Origin: Phenylobacterium sp.
Lineage (GTDB): Bacteria > Pseudomonadota > Alphaproteobacteria > Caulobacterales > Caulobacteraceae
Direction of reading: 5' to 3'
Assembly (NCBI RefSeq): GCF_004799515.1
Contig: NZ_SSMX01000027.1
Coordinates: 1 to 64,000 of the forward strand
Length of the DNA: 64,000 bases
Shown here: positions 20,939 through 30,206 of the stretch, one piece after another
How positions within the stretch are numbered: the stretch's first letter is position 1
Layout of the letters: every line of letters starts with the position of its first letter
The notes under the pieces: generated by a model
Database searches by the model: none
Seen by the model: the letters and a program-made list of their open reading frames with translations, nothing else
Told to the model about the DNA's origin: nothing
Translations under genes and position numbers: made by a program

Positions 20939-21295
20939 TCAGATGGTCGGGATAGGCGGCAGTTCGTCGAGCGCGGCGAGAACGCGGTCGGCGACGAGGT
21001 CAGGCGAGCCCAGGATTTCGCGGTTGCTGAACCGCAGGACGCGAAAGCCCTTGGCCAGCAGCCAGGCGTCGCGTTCGGCGTCACGAACCGGGTCATGGAA
21101 GGGACCGTCGGCTTCGATGGCCAGCCGGTGTCTCAGGCAGACGAAGTCCAGGACATAGGGACCCATGGGCATCTGACGCCGGAACTTCAGGCCTTCGAGC
21201 CGGCGTTGGCGCAGGCGTTCCCAGACGGCGCGTTCGGTGGCGCTGGGATTTCGCCGAAGCCGCCGCGCCCGCTTGATGGCCGCCTCGCGATCCAT
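20939..21295 (-). CDS. DUF559 domain protein, Vsr/restriction-endonuclease-like fold
   Basis: A 118-residue DUF559 protein. The front RARRLRRNPSATERAVWERL and RQRRLEGLKFRRQMPMGPYV lead to the PD-(D/E)xK-like core: VLDFVCLRHRLAIEADGPFH (Asp, then Glu-x-Asp-Gly), followed by RDAERDAWLLAKGFRVLRFS and NREILGSPD. This fold is shared with the very-short-patch-repair endonuclease Vsr, so DNA nicking or cleavage is inferred. ATG at 21295 lies 28 bases inside the right repeat arm and the stop lies one base from the left arm, so the gene and repeats form one unit. Confidence 0.9.
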   Translation of the reverse strand: MDREAAIKRARRLRRNPSATERAVWERLRQRRLEGLKFRRQMPMGPYVLDFVCLRHRLAIEADGPFHDPVRDAERDAWLLAKGFRVLRFSNREILGSPDLVADRVLAALDELPPIPTI

Positions 21296-21323
21296 GGCTC
21301 AGCTTAGCAGCGGAGAAGGCTTT

Positions 21324-21380
21324 CGACCCCACCTCCGTCAGCCTTCGGCTGCCACCTCCTCCCACAAGGGGAGGAGGAAC
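21324..21380 (-). repeat. Right inverted-repeat arm of the DUF559 cassette
   Basis: Read on the minus strand: hairpin A is CCTCCTCCC-CTTGT-GGGAGGAGG, hairpin B is AGCC-GAA-GGCT, end GGAGGTGGGGTCG. Hairpin A differs from the left arm only in its loop; hairpin B differs in the stem but with matching changes on both sides. Confidence 0.8.
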
Positions 21381-21440
21381 ACGCTCTGGCGTCGATTGCG
21401 ATTTGCGCTAACAAGCCAGAGCCGCTCAGAAGGACCCGCC

Positions 21441-22433
21441 ATGCCCGCGACGCTCGCGCCCGTGCGCCCGATCGAAATCGCCGAGATCCGCGCGGCGGTG
21501 GCGCGCATCAAGGGCACGGCGATCCGCACGCCGCTGGTCAAGCTGGAGCTGGGCGCAGGCTTTCCCGACATCCGCCTGAAGCTCGAGAACCTCCAGCCGA
21601 TCAACGCCTACAAGCTGCGCGGCGCGGCCAACGCCGTGGCCCTGCTCTCCGACGAGGAACGCAAGCTGGGCGTCTGGACCATCAGCGCGGGCAACGCCGG
21701 CCAGGGCGTGGCCTTCGCCGCGCGCAAGGCCGGCGCGCCCTGCACGGTGGTCGCCATCGAGACCGCGCCCAAGGCCAAGCTGGAGCGCATGCGCGCGCTT
21801 GGCGCGAAGCTGGTGCTGGTCTCCTACGAGGAGGCCTGGAACGCGCTGGACGACCGGGCCTATCCCGGCGTCGAGGGGACCTTCGTCCACCCGTTCGACG
21901 ACGACGCCTTCATCGCCGGCCACGCCACCATGGGCCTCGAGATCCTGGAGGACTGCCCCGAAGCCGCCGCGGTGATCTGCGGCGTCGGCGGCGGCGGCCT
22001 GATCACCGGGGTCGCCAGCGCCGTGAAGGCCGAGAAGCCCGCCATCAAGGTCTGGGCGGCCGAGCCCGACACCGCCGCGCCCTTCGCCCGCTCGCTGGAG
22101 ATGGGCTCACCCCAGAAGTACCCGGAATGGCAGGCCTCTTTCGTCGACGGCGCCGGCGGCCAGAGCGTTTTCCCGCGCATGTGGGAGCGGATGCAGCCGC
22201 TGGTCGATGGCTCCATCGTCGTCACCCTGGACCAGACCCGGCGCGCCCTGCGGCTGATGGCGGAAAAGGCGCGGATCATCGCGGAGGGCGCGGGCTGCCT
22301 GCCGCTGGCCGCGGCGCTGACCGGCCAGATCCAGCAAAAGGGGGCCGGGGACGGGCCGATCGTCTGCGTGGTCTCGGGCGGCAACATCGACATGACCACC
22401 TTCTGCGACATCCTCCGGGAGACCGCGGAATGA
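21441..22433 (+). CDS. Threonine/serine dehydratase (PLP-dependent)
   Basis: A 330-residue fold-type II PLP enzyme. The Schiff-base lysine is in ENLQPINAYKLRGAANAV (about residue 58), the phosphate loop in SAGNAGQGVAFAA, and the Gly-rich loop in CGVGGGGLITG. It lacks the C-terminal ACT regulatory domain of biosynthetic IlvA, so it resembles catabolic threonine dehydratase or serine racemase-type enzymes. Products would be 2-oxobutanoate or pyruvate plus ammonia. Start ATG at 21441. The stop overlaps the start of the aldolase gene (ATGA), forming a threonine-degrading operon. Confidence 0.9.
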   Translation: MPATLAPVRPIEIAEIRAAVARIKGTAIRTPLVKLELGAGFPDIRLKLENLQPINAYKLRGAANAVALLSDEERKLGVWTISAGNAGQGVAFAARKAGAPCTVVAIETAPKAKLERMRALGAKLVLVSYEEAWNALDDRAYPGVEGTFVHPFDDDAFIAGHATMGLEILEDCPEAAAVICGVGGGGLITGVASAVKAEKPAIKVWAAEPDTAAPFARSLEMGSPQKYPEWQASFVDGAGGQSVFPRMWERMQPLVDGSIVVTLDQTRRALRLMAEKARIIAEGAGCLPLAAALTGQIQQKGAGDGPIVCVVSGGNIDMTTFCDILRETAE

Positions 22434-23443
22434 CCGCAGCCCGCTACGATTTCGCCTCCGACAACACCGCCGGCGCGGCGCCCGAGGCCCTGGCGGCCTT
22501 CGTCGAGGCCAACAGGGGCTTCGCGGCCAGCTACGGCGCCGACGCAGTCACCGCCCGCGCCGGCGACCTTATCCGCCAGCTGCTGGATGTGGACGCCGAG
22601 GTGCGCTTCGTGGCCTCCGGCACCGCCGCCAACGCCATCTGCCTGGCGGCGCTCTGCCGGCCCTTCGAGGCGGTGCTGGCCCACGGCCACGCCCACGTGA
22701 CCATCGACGAGACCGGCGCGCCCAGCTTCTTCGGCCACGGCCTGGGGATCATCCCCTTGATGGGCGTTTCCGGCCGTATCGACGGCGCAGCCCTCACCGC
22801 CGCCCTCGGCCAGGCGGAAAGCGGACACGTGCAGTCGCCGGCGGCGCTGTCGCTGACCAACGCCACCGAATACGGCGCGGTCTATGACGCCAAGGCGATG
22901 GGCGCGCTGATCGCGCCGGCCAGGGCGAAGGGACTCTCCGTCCACCTCGACGGCGCGCGCCTGTTCAACGCCGCGGCGGCGGGCTTCGACCTGGCGACGA
23001 TCAAGCCGCTGGGCGTCGACCTGCTGGTGATCGGCGGAACGAAGGCCGGCATGACGCCGACCGAGGCGGTGGTGATCCTCGACAAGGGCCTCGCCCGGCG
23101 GTTCGACGCGCGGCTGAAGCAGTCCGGCCAGCTGCCGTCCAAGAGCCGCTTCTACGCCGCGCCCTTCGTCGGCATGCTGGAGGACGGCGCGGCCCTGCGC
23201 CACGCCGCCCACGCCAACGCCATGGCCGCCCGCCTGGCCGCGGCCGTGCCCTTCCCGCTCGCCCACCCCGTGGAGACGAGCGGCGTCTTCGTGGACATGG
23301 ACGAGCCGGCCCTGCAGCGCCTGCTGGCCGCCGGCTGGCGGGTCCAGCGCTTCCTCGACGGCTCAGTCCGCTTCATGTGCTCCTGGGCCACGACGCCGGA
23401 GGCGGTGGACGAGGTGGCCGAGGCGCTGAAGCAGGTGCGCTAG
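22430..23443 (+). CDS. Threonine aldolase family protein (PLP beta-eliminating lyase)
   Basis: A 337-residue fold-type I PLP enzyme that would split L-(allo-)threonine into glycine and acetaldehyde. Visible family motifs: FASDNTAG at the front, FVASGTAANAICLAAL, HVTIDETGAPSFFGHG, LSLTNATEYG, HLDGARLFNAA, and the PLP-lysine in VIGGTKAGMTPTEAVV. Slightly divergent from LtaE (GGTKAGM where LtaE has a Ser-Lys-Gly type loop), so related substrates are possible. ATG overlaps the dehydratase TGA. Confidence 0.88.
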   Translation: MTAARYDFASDNTAGAAPEALAAFVEANRGFAASYGADAVTARAGDLIRQLLDVDAEVRFVASGTAANAICLAALCRPFEAVLAHGHAHVTIDETGAPSFFGHGLGIIPLMGVSGRIDGAALTAALGQAESGHVQSPAALSLTNATEYGAVYDAKAMGALIAPARAKGLSVHLDGARLFNAAAAGFDLATIKPLGVDLLVIGGTKAGMTPTEAVVILDKGLARRFDARLKQSGQLPSKSRFYAAPFVGMLEDGAALRHAAHANAMAARLAAAVPFPLAHPVETSGVFVDMDEPALQRLLAAGWRVQRFLDGSVRFMCSWATTPEAVDEVAEALKQVR

Positions 23444-23473
23444 CCACCCCGCCACCCATGTTCTGTGGAGGGC

Positions 23474-24502
<1,029 letters not shown>

Positions 24503-24554
24503 TCAACGCGCCTCCCGCGCGCGTGGCAACCCCTTCCCAAACGTCATGGCCGGG

Positions 24555-25517
24555 CTACTGCATCCCCGCCCGGCCGATGGCGTAGAAGCGCTCGGCCCGC
24601 TGCTTGCGCAGCTCGTCGGGGGTCAGGCGCTCCAGGGCCTTCAGCTCTTCCTCAATGGCGTCGCCGACCGCCTTCAGGGTCGCCTCGGGATCGGAGTGGG
24701 CGCCGCCCGGCGGCTCGGGGATGATCCGGTCGACGATCTTCAGGCCGAGCAGGTCCTGGGCGGTGATCTTCATGGCCTTCGCCGCCTCGTCCGGCGTGCG
24801 CCCGCCGCGCCAGAGGATCGAGTTCGCGCCCTCCGGCGAGATCACCATGTAGATGGCGTGCTCCAGGATCAGCACCCGTGAGCCGCTGGCGATGGCGCTG
24901 GCGCCGCCGGAGGCGCCCTCGCCGGTGATGACGGCCACGATGGGCACGCCCAGCAGCAGGCTCTTCTCCGTCGACCGCGCGATGGCCTCCGCCACGCCGC
25001 GCTCCTCCGACGCCACGCCCGGATAGGCGCCGGGCGTGTCCACGAAGCTGATGATCGGCAGGTCGAAGCGCTCGGCCAGCTCCATCAGGCGGATCGCCTT
25101 GCGGTAGCCTTCCGGCCGGGCGAGGCCGAAGTTGTGCTTCACCCGGGTGATGGTGTCGCGGCCCTTCTCGTTGCCCATGACCACCACCGGCCTGCCGCGG
25201 AACCGGCCGATGCCGCCGATGATCGCCTGGTCGTCGGCGTAGGCGCGGTCGCCCTTCAGCTCCACGAACTCCTCGATCAGGCCGGCGGCGTAGTCGACGA
25301 AGTGGGGGCGGTCCGGGTGGCGCGCCACCTGGGTCTTCTGCCAGGCGTCCAGCTTGGAATAGGCTTCCCGGCGCATCTCCTGGGCGCGGGCGCGCAGGGC
25401 CTCGATCTCGGCGTCGAAGGCTCCGGCGCCGGCGGTCTCGGACAGCTTGGACAGCTCCTCGATCTTGGTTTCGAGGTCGGCGATCGGCCGCTCGAACTCG
25501 AGGTAGTGGACGGCCAT
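24555..25517 (-). CDS. accA: Acetyl-CoA carboxylase carboxyltransferase subunit alpha
   Basis: A 320-residue AccA that, with AccD, transfers carboxyl from biotin to acetyl-CoA to form malonyl-CoA for fatty-acid synthesis. N-terminus YLEFERPIADLETKIEELSK is the classic AccA start; core motifs include KGDRAYADDQAIIGGIGRFR, GFARPEGYRKA-like GLARPEGYRKA, DTPGAYPGVASEERG and GEGASGGASAIA. Length matches the family. Start ATG at 25517. Confidence 0.96.
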   Translation of the reverse strand: MAVHYLEFERPIADLETKIEELSKLSETAGAGAFDAEIEALRARAQEMRREAYSKLDAWQKTQVARHPDRPHFVDYAAGLIEEFVELKGDRAYADDQAIIGGIGRFRGRPVVVMGNEKGRDTITRVKHNFGLARPEGYRKAIRLMELAERFDLPIISFVDTPGAYPGVASEERGVAEAIARSTEKSLLLGVPIVAVITGEGASGGASAIASGSRVLILEHAIYMVISPEGANSILWRGGRTPDEAAKAMKITAQDLLGLKIVDRIIPEPPGGAHSDPEATLKAVGDAIEEELKALERLTPDELRKQRAERFYAIGRAGMQ

Positions 25518-25719
25518 CTGGGAGAACTCGGTCCTTTGGCGAAGCGGGGCCGGAACGTAAGCGGGTTGGCCCGGCCTCACAAGGGCGGGAGGCGGCGCGG
25601 GGTTCCCTAGCCGGTTCGGCATGCAACCCGCCGACGCCTCAAGGGGTTGTTGCGCCCGAAGATGCGCCGAAGGGCGTCGACACCGCCTCCGCGCGTCCGA
25701 GGAGAATGGAGATTTCCCA

Positions 25720-26223
25720 ATGAAGACCGCTATCAAGATCGGGATGGTCTCGGCGCTGGCCCTCGCCGCCGCCGCCCCCGCCATGGCCCAACCCCAGGCC
25801 GCCCCGCAATATCCCGCCCAGCAGTACCAGCGCGATCCACAGGACGAGGGCTCCCAGCCGCCGCCCTCGTACCAGCCGACTCCGCAATACCAGCAGCAAC
25901 AGCAGCAGTACCAGCAGGACCAGCAGGACTATCAGCAGCGCCGGGGCGCCTATGACGCCAGCAAGGACGCCTACGACGCGCGGCGCGACAACTACGAAGC
26001 CAACCGCGCGGGCTATCAGGACGCCCGCATCGCCTACGAGCACCGCCTGCATGCCTGGGAGCGCGCCCGCGACCGCTATGACGCCCGCTACGGCTACGGC
26101 GCCTATATCCGGGTTTATGGGCCGGCCCCGGCCTGGGACTACCGTCATTGGGGCCCCTATGAAGGCGCCGTCGCCGTCGACCGCTATGGCCGGCCTGTCG
26201 TCGCCGTTGAGCCGCGCTACTAG
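25720..26223 (+). CDS. Exported Gln/Tyr-rich repeat protein of unknown function
   Basis: A 167-residue exported protein: signal MKTAIKIGMVSALALAAAAP, cleaved at AMA-QP. The mature front is Pro/Gln/Tyr-rich (SYQPTPQYQQQQQQYQQDQQ), followed by an Arg/Asp/Tyr helix with a heptad-like repeat (YDASKDAYDARRDNYEANR) and a C-terminal WDYRHWGPYEGAVAVDRYG segment. Such proteins are common and uncharacterised in Caulobacterales; a periplasmic or envelope role is inferred. Ribosome site GGAGAATGGAG precedes the ATG. Confidence 0.8.
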   Translation: MKTAIKIGMVSALALAAAAPAMAQPQAAPQYPAQQYQRDPQDEGSQPPPSYQPTPQYQQQQQQYQQDQQDYQQRRGAYDASKDAYDARRDNYEANRAGYQDARIAYEHRLHAWERARDRYDARYGYGAYIRVYGPAPAWDYRHWGPYEGAVAVDRYGRPVVAVEPRY

Positions 26224-26229
26224 GCCGGC

Positions 26230-27180
26230 TCAGCGTTTCCGGGCCAGCGGGTGTTTGGTCGCCACCACCTCAGTGAGGCGGTCGGAGGCTACGTGGGTGT
26301 AGATCTGCGTCGTGCCGATGTCGGCGTGGCCCAGCAGGGTCTGCACCACCCGCAGGTCCGCCCCGCCTTCCAGCAGGTGGGTGGCGAAGGCGTGGCGCAG
26401 CACGTGCGGGCTGACCCGCGCCGGATCGATCCCGGCGTCGGCCGCCGCCTCGTCCAGCAGCTGGGCGAAGCGCCGCGGCGTCAGCCGGCCGCCCTGGCCG
26501 CGTGATGGGAAGAGCCAGGGATTGGCCTTCTGGCCCTTCGGCAGGAACTGGGTCCTGACTTCCAGATAGGCCTTCACCGCCGCGCGCGCGGCGTCGTTCA
26601 GCGGCGCGAGCCGTTCCTTGCCGCCCTTGCCCTTGACGATCAGATAGGCCGGGTCGCGGGCCAGGGCCGCGAGCGTCAAGCCGGTCAGCTCGGAAATGCG
26701 CAGGCCGGACGCATAGGCCAACTCCACCATGCAGGCGAGCCGCAGCCCCCCCGCGCCATTGGGGGCGCCGTCCTTCGCCCCTGCTGCGGCGATCAGGGCG
26801 TCGACCTCGGCGCGGCTCAGCACCTTGGGCAGCGACCGGCCCTTCTTCGGCGCCTCGACCCGGCGCGAGGGGTCGTCCGCCCGCCAGGCCTCGCCCAGGA
26901 CGAAGCGGTAGAACTGGCGCACCGCCGCGCGCCGCCGCGAGGCCGTGGCCGGCGACAGGCCCCGCGCGCCCAGGGCCGCGAAATAGGCCTCCACATCGGC
27001 CGCCGAGGCGCTGGCGAGGTCGCGCCCTCGCCCGGCCAGGAACCCCGCCGCGTCGGCCAGGTCGCGGGCGTAGGCGGTCAGCGTGTTCTTGGCCGCCGCC
27101 CGCTCCACGGACATCATCTCCAGGAAGGCCTCGGACCAGGCGCCGCCCTGCCCGCGCCCTTGCCCCGGGGACTCGCTCAT
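26230..27180 (-). CDS. xerD: Tyrosine recombinase XerD
   Basis: A 316-residue site-specific recombinase that resolves chromosome dimers at dif with XerC. The N-terminal SAM-like core-binding domain (FLEMMSVERAAAKNTLTAYA) is followed by the catalytic domain with Arg in [31 protein letters not shown], and the His and nucleophilic Tyr in LLGHADIGTTQIYTHV. A housekeeping integrase rather than a phage one, judging by length and context. Its ATG overlaps the TGA of the upstream exported protein gene. Confidence 0.94.
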   Translation of the reverse strand: MSESPGQGRGQGGAWSEAFLEMMSVERAAAKNTLTAYARDLADAAGFLAGRGRDLASASAADVEAYFAALGARGLSPATASRRRAAVRQFYRFVLGEAWRADDPSRRVEAPKKGRSLPKVLSRAEVDALIAAAGAKDGAPNGAGGLRLACMVELAYASGLRISELTGLTLAALARDPAYLIVKGKGGKERLAPLNDAARAAVKAYLEVRTQFLPKGQKANPWLFPSRGQGGRLTPRRFAQLLDEAAADAGIDPARVSPHVLRHAFATHLLEGGADLRVVQTLLGHADIGTTQIYTHVASDRLTEVVATKHPLARKR

Positions 27181-28457
27181 TTCAGGCCCGCGAGCCCTTC
27201 CAGGGCGAAGGCGCGGGCCTCCGCCTCCAGGCCCACGGCGTGCAGGGCGCGCACGATCCGCACCCGGTCGCCCACGGCCGGCCCGGCGGCGCCGGCCTCC
27301 GCGCAGGTCCAGAGCACCAGGAGCGCCGCCTCGCCCTTCAGCTTGCGCTGGGCGGCGGCGTCCAGCGCCAGGTCGCGGCCCACCGGCGCCTTGCCCTCGG
27401 GCACGGTCAGCGCGGCGAACTGGTCGCGGACGTCGGCGGTGAGTTCGGGCGCGAAGGCCAGGGCCAGGGCCGCGGCGGCCTGGCCCCGGGCGCGGACCTT
27501 GGGGTCGGCGGAATTGGCCGTCTCCAGCATCGCCGCCGCAACCGCCTCGCGCACCGGCTCGCCGCCGCTCAGCGCCTCGACGAGGACGCTGACGTCGGGC
27601 GGCGCGGTCGAGGCGTCGATGGCCGACGCGGCGGGACCGTCCGGCGACAGGGCCGCGGCCACCGCCGGCGACGGCTTGGCGGCGGAAAGGTCGAGGCCCA
27701 GGCTGCGCGACAGCGCCGCGTCCAGGCCGTTGCGCAGGCTGGCCGCGCCGGGGTTGCCGACGCCGGAGATCTTGGCCGCCATCAGCCGGGCGAAGATCGC
27801 GTCCTTCGCCTGGGCCTGCGCCAGGTCGAAGGTGAGCTGGGCCTGGGCGGTCTGGCCCGCCGCGGCCTGGCAGTAGGTGCGCAGGCGCAGCCAATAGATC
27901 TCGTCGCGCCCGGAACTGAGGTCCCCGGCCACGGCGCAGGCGCGGGTGTCGTCGCCGGCCAGGAGGGCGCTTTCCGCCGCGGCGCGGGCCAGGTCGGGGT
28001 CGCGGTCGACGCCGGGCGCGCGGGCCAGGATCGCAGCGGCGGCCTTGGGATCGCCCTGGGTCAGGAGCGCGCTGGCCCGGGCGCCCAGGAGCGACGGATC
28101 CTCGCCCGCGCCCTGCGGTCCGGGTGCGCCAGTCGCCAGCACGCGGCGTGCAAGATCGGCGGCGGCCGGGCTGAGCGGCCGGGCGGCCAGCAGCGGCAGG
28201 ACGGCCTTCGCGGTCTTCAGGGACGCGCCGCGCCAGAGGTCCTTCGGCAGGCCGGTCTCGCGGCCCGGGGTCGAGAAGGCGTCCGGCGCGGCCAGGGACG
28301 AGACCTGCACGCCGGTGGGCGGCGCGACCGGCGAGATGGCGGCCGGCGGCGGGGCTGACGGGGCGGCCTCGGACGGGGCGGGAGGCTCTTGTGCGCTGGC
28401 TCCGCTCACCGATCCGGCGAGGAGCAACAGGGCGAGGAGACCAGGGCGACGCGACAT
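27177..28457 (-). CDS. Exported Ala-rich protein of unknown function
   Basis: A 426-residue protein with signal peptide MSRRPGLLALLLLAGSVSGA cut near ASA-QE, then a Pro/Ala linker and long alpha-helical, TPR/SEL1-like alanine-rich repeats (for example LARRVLATGAPG, ALLTQGDPKAAAAILARAPG, RTYCQAAAGQTAQAQLTFDL). A periplasmic helical-repeat scaffold is inferred. Start at 28457 gives a good signal peptide; two ATGs three and four codons upstream are possible. Upstream of xerD with ATGA overlap and divergent from aroK. Confidence 0.8.
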   Translation of the reverse strand: MSRRPGLLALLLLAGSVSGASAQEPPAPSEAAPSAPPPAAISPVAPPTGVQVSSLAAPDAFSTPGRETGLPKDLWRGASLKTAKAVLPLLAARPLSPAAADLARRVLATGAPGPQGAGEDPSLLGARASALLTQGDPKAAAAILARAPGVDRDPDLARAAAESALLAGDDTRACAVAGDLSSGRDEIYWLRLRTYCQAAAGQTAQAQLTFDLAQAQAKDAIFARLMAAKISGVGNPGAASLRNGLDAALSRSLGLDLSAAKPSPAVAAALSPDGPAASAIDASTAPPDVSVLVEALSGGEPVREAVAAAMLETANSADPKVRARGQAAAALALAFAPELTADVRDQFAALTVPEGKAPVGRDLALDAAAQRKLKGEAALLVLWTCAEAGAAGPAVGDRVRIVRALHAVGLEAEARAFALEGLAGLK

Positions 28458-28524
28458 GGCGACCATCATAGCCGCCGCGCGAGGTTGGCGCGAGGGCGCG
28501 GGCTCGTGTAGACCTTCGCTGTCC

Positions 28525-29100
28525 ATGGACCGTTACGCCCCGCTGCGCCGCCGCACGATCGCCCTCGTTGGCCTGATGGGCGTCGGTAAGTCGAGCGTTG
28601 GCCGCCGGCTCGCCAACGCCCTGGAGCTGCCGTTCCGCGACACCGACACCGAGGTGGAGACCGCCGCGGGCCGTTCGATCTCCGACATCTTCGCCGATCT
28701 GGGGGAAGAGGCCTTCCGCGAGGGCGAGCGCCGGGTGATTGCGCGCCTCCTGGACCAGGAGCCGCACGTCCTGGCCACCGGCGGCGGCGCCTTCATGAAC
28801 CCGCAGACCCGCGAACTCATCAAGGGCGCGGCGATCTCCGTCTGGCTGAAGACCGACCTCGACGTGCTGGCCCGGCGCGTGGCGCGTAAGGACACCCGGC
28901 CCTTGCTGGCCGGCAAGGACCCGCTGGAGGTGCTGCAGGCGCAGGCGCAGGCGCGCTACCCCGCCTACGCCGAGGCGGACCTGATGGTGGAGACCGGCGA
29001 CGCCGCCCACCACGTGACCGTCGAACAGGTGATCGCGGCGCTCAGCGTCCATCTGGCCGCCGGGACCGAGACCGCCGCGTCCGAGGCTTCCCCGCCATGA
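28525..29100 (+). CDS. aroK: Shikimate kinase
   Basis: A 191-residue kinase of the shikimate pathway. The P loop is [19 protein letters not shown], the shikimate-binding Asp in FRDTDTEVE, and the Gly-rich site in [11 protein letters not shown]; the lid carries [13 protein letters not shown] short Ala/Thr tail follows. Its TGA overlaps the ATG of aroB (ATGA), the standard aroK-aroB operon. Confidence 0.96.
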   Translation: MDRYAPLRRRTIALVGLMGVGKSSVGRRLANALELPFRDTDTEVETAAGRSISDIFADLGEEAFREGERRVIARLLDQEPHVLATGGGAFMNPQTRELIKGAAISVWLKTDLDVLARRVARKDTRPLLAGKDPLEVLQAQAQARYPAYAEADLMVETGDAAHHVTVEQVIAALSVHLAAGTETAASEASPP

Positions 29101-30206
29101 TCCGCACCGTCCTCGTGGGCCTGGGCCCCCGCAGCTATCAGGTGCGCGTGGGCGCGGGCCTGATCGACGCCGCCGGCCAGGCCCTGGCGCCGCTGCTGAA
29201 GCGCAAGCGCACCGCCGTCGTCAGCGACGAGACCGTCTGGGGCCTGCACGGCGCGCGGCTGAGCGCGGCCCTGGCCCGGGCCGGCATCGAGGCTGTTCCC
29301 ATCGTCGTGCCGCCCGGCGAGCAGACGAAGAGCTTCGAAGGCCTGGCCGAGGTCTCCGACCGGCTGCTGGAACTGGAGCTCGACCGCGGCGACGTGATCA
29401 CCGCCTTCGGCGGCGGCGTGGTGGGCGATCTGGCCGGCTTCGCGGCGGCCATCTACAAGCGCGGCGTCGATTTCGTGCAGATCCCGACCACCCTGCTCGC
29501 CCAGGTGGACTCCTCGGTGGGCGGCAAGACCGCCATCGACACCCCGCGCGGCAAGAACCTGATCGGCGCCTTCCACCAGCCGCGCCTGGTGCTGGCCGAC
29601 CTCGACGTCCTGGCCACCCTGCCCGAGCGCGAAATGCGCGCCGGCTACGCCGAGGTGGTGAAGTACGGCCTGCTGGGCGATTTCCGCTTCTTCGAGTGGC
29701 TGGAGGCCAACGCCGCGGCCGTGCTGGCCCGGGACCCCGCGGCCCTGGCCCACGCCGTCGCGCGTTCCATCGAGATGAAGGCCGAGATCGTGGCGGAGGA
29801 CGAGACCGAGCAGGGCCGCCGCGCGCTCCTGAACCTCGGCCACACCTTCGGCCATGCCCTGGAGTCCGAGACCGGCTATGGCGAGGCCCTGCTGCATGGC
29901 GAGGCGGTGGCCGCGGGCATGGCGCTGGCGTTCCGCTTCTCGGCCTCACAAGGCCTCTGCGAGACGCAGGAGGCGGGCCGCGCCGCCGCCGCCATCGCCG
30001 CCGCCGGCCTGCCGGCCACCCTGGGCGAGGTGCGGGCCGAGCCCTTCGACGCCGAACGCCTGGTCCGCCACATGGCGCAGGACAAGAAGGCTGAGGCCGG
30101 GCGGCTGACCTTCATCCTGGCGCGCCGCCTGGGCGAAGCCTTCGTGGCCAAGGACGTGGACGCGCAGGCGGTCGCCGCGTTCCTGGAATCGGAAGGAGCT
30201 GTCTGA
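29097..30206 (+). CDS. aroB: 3-dehydroquinate synthase
   Basis: A 369-residue NAD- and zinc-dependent cyclase that turns DAHP into 3-dehydroquinate. NAD-binding [19 protein letters not shown], substrate loop [20 protein letters not shown], zinc-binding Glu and His in [23 protein letters not shown] and [10 protein letters not shown] are all present. The stop TGA shares one base with the start ATG of the following transporter gene. Confidence 0.96.
   Translation: MIRTVLVGLGPRSYQVRVGAGLIDAAGQALAPLLKRKRTAVVSDETVWGLHGARLSAALARAGIEAVPIVVPPGEQTKSFEGLAEVSDRLLELELDRGDVITAFGGGVVGDLAGFAAAIYKRGVDFVQIPTTLLAQVDSSVGGKTAIDTPRGKNLIGAFHQPRLVLADLDVLATLPEREMRAGYAEVVKYGLLGDFRFFEWLEANAAAVLARDPAALAHAVARSIEMKAEIVAEDETEQGRRALLNLGHTFGHALESETGYGEALLHGEAVAAGMALAFRFSASQGLCETQEAGRAAAAIAAAGLPATLGEVRAEPFDAERLVRHMAQDKKAEAGRLTFILARRLGEAFVAKDVDAQAVAAFLESEGAV

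Larger units (their letters stand above)
20881..21380. mobile_element. Candidate mobile cassette: DUF559 nuclease gene between 57-bp inverted repeats
   Basis: A 500-bp unit made of a left arm (20881-20937), one gene (20939-21295, minus strand) and a right arm (21324-21380). The arms are the same length, in inverted orientation, and agree at about 48 of 57 positions. Each arm folds into two hairpins; the inner one differs in sequence but keeps pairing. I see no clear target-site duplication. The unit sits between the broken epoxide hydrolase and the threonine dehydratase gene. Confidence 0.65.

Noticed and set aside
25860..25945. CAG/CAA-rich tract as a microsatellite
   Set aside because: It is the Gln/Tyr-rich coding part of an exported protein with mixed codons, not a pure tandem repeat.
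26230..27180. Tyrosine recombinase as sign of an integrated element
   Set aside because: It has the length and context of housekeeping XerD, overlapping a conserved gene beside aroK-aroB; no attachment repeats seen.
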